Positions 63,428-64,000 of a stretch of 64,000 bases of DNA are shown here, piece after piece (position 1 is the stretch's first letter; each line of letters opens with the position of its first letter). The stretch spans positions 16,178,707-16,242,706 of the forward strand of contig NC_041827.1 of assembly GCF_900964775.1 (NCBI RefSeq), given 5' to 3'. The position numbers and the translations under genes are program-made. A model generated the notes under the pieces. It was not told the DNA's origin. It did no database searches and saw only the letters and a list, made by a program, of their open reading frames with translations. The DNA comes from Scleropages formosus. Lineage: Eukaryota; Chordata; Actinopteri; Osteoglossiformes; Osteoglossidae.

Positions 63428-63930
63428 CAGTTTGTTTTCTGTGGGTTCATCAGTGTGTTTACTTGTGTATATGAATTAATTTGAGAGGGGATTACAGGCA
63501 TCCATGGAGAAAAGGATTTGGTCGAGTGACACTAATTGCCTGCAAAATGATTGGACACGCTGCTATACAAAGTTTCTCTGGTGCTTTTCCACCAGTATGT
63601 TATTTTTTAAAATTTCTTCATAGAGACCACAGTAAAATGCAGTAAACCTCTTTTGTGAGGTCATACTTTGGAAGTATTAGGAAAGTTATGTCTGTGAATA
63701 TTTTTAGAAATGGTTTTGTTCTGATACTTATAGTATCATCATGCTTTTGTTTGAAGCTGTGACTCAATGGTCCAAAAGAAAGAGTTAACAGAACAGTTAG
63801 TATTCATTTTCAACCAGTGAGCCTTTCATTAGGGTTTATTTTAGTGTAATCTTTTTCTTTATTACAGGTGGGCTAACTGGACACAAAATGTTTAAAAGAG
63901 CTTTGCAGTATTTTGCTGGGTTTGCAATGC
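63428..63930. repeat. Duplicated OR upstream region (copy 2)
   Basis: Near-identical to 51983-52350 plus 54160-54280, for example GGCATCCATGGAGAAAAGGA, TTGCCTGCAAAATGATTGGA, GCTTTTCCACCAGTATGTTA, GGTGGGCTAACTGGACACAA in both. Copy 2 is continuous; copy 1 is split by the L2 LINE. Confidence 0.9.
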
Positions 63931-63934
63931 AATG

Positions 63935-64000
63935 CAATGTTTACAACCGCTCAGCCCAAGCAGTGCTCGAACCTCAGACCCACCACACAGCGAGCACCAG
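63935..64000 (-). repeat. SINE-A-like fragment at window edge
   Basis: AACCGCTCAGCCCAAGCAGT, then GCTCGAACCTCAGACCCACC (B-box complement region). The middle of the element is missing and the window ends inside it. Confidence 0.45.

Overview
This window is vertebrate nuclear DNA, almost certainly from a teleost fish: intron-rich genes with GT/AG junctions, L2- and Rex1-type LINEs, tRNA-derived SINEs with L2-like tails, and type-131 odorant receptors. The abundance of one GC-rich tRNA-derived SINE suggests an early-branching teleost such as a bonytongue or elopomorph, but that is only a guess from memory.

Layout: (1) 1.4-7.7 kb, minus strand: tomm34, a TPR co-chaperone of mitochondrial import, seven coding exons. 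(2) 10.6-12.7 kb, plus strand: cox6c, a small cytochrome c oxidase subunit. (3) 15.3-33.8 kb, plus strand: stk4 (MST1/Hippo kinase), eleven coding exons, complete. (4) 37.5-45.6 kb, minus strand: kcns1 (Kv9.1 silent potassium-channel subunit), two coding exons plus a predicted 5' non-coding exon. (5) 50-64 kb: a minus-strand tandem cluster of odorant receptor 131-2-like genes, with one intact copy (50.2-51.1 kb), one clear pseudogene (60.3-61.0 kb) and one copy broken by a single base in an A-run (62.0-62.9 kb). The cluster carries duplicated flanks and a duplicated promoter/first-exon module.

The tomm34(-)/stk4(+)/kcns1(-) order and orientation match human 20q13.12. The extra cox6c is notable because human COX6C lies near STK3 and KCNS2, the ohnologues of STK4 and KCNS1. 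The genes do not form one pathway; they are syntenic neighbours.

The rest is introns and repeats: three SINE groups (called A, B and C here), L2 LINE fragments, a Rex1-like LINE of about 3.2 kb, a hAT element inside an older hAT transposase remnant, a pogo/Tigger-like MITE, and two solo LTRs with 5-bp target duplications. The most interesting points are a caspase-type DEVD site in stk4 with apparent loss of the second mammalian site, a double palindrome upstream of kcns1, a 125-bp duplicate flanking the last stk4 exon, and the odorant-receptor duplication, whose paired copies give an empty site for an L2 insertion. I did not find evidence of a wholly new biological system.
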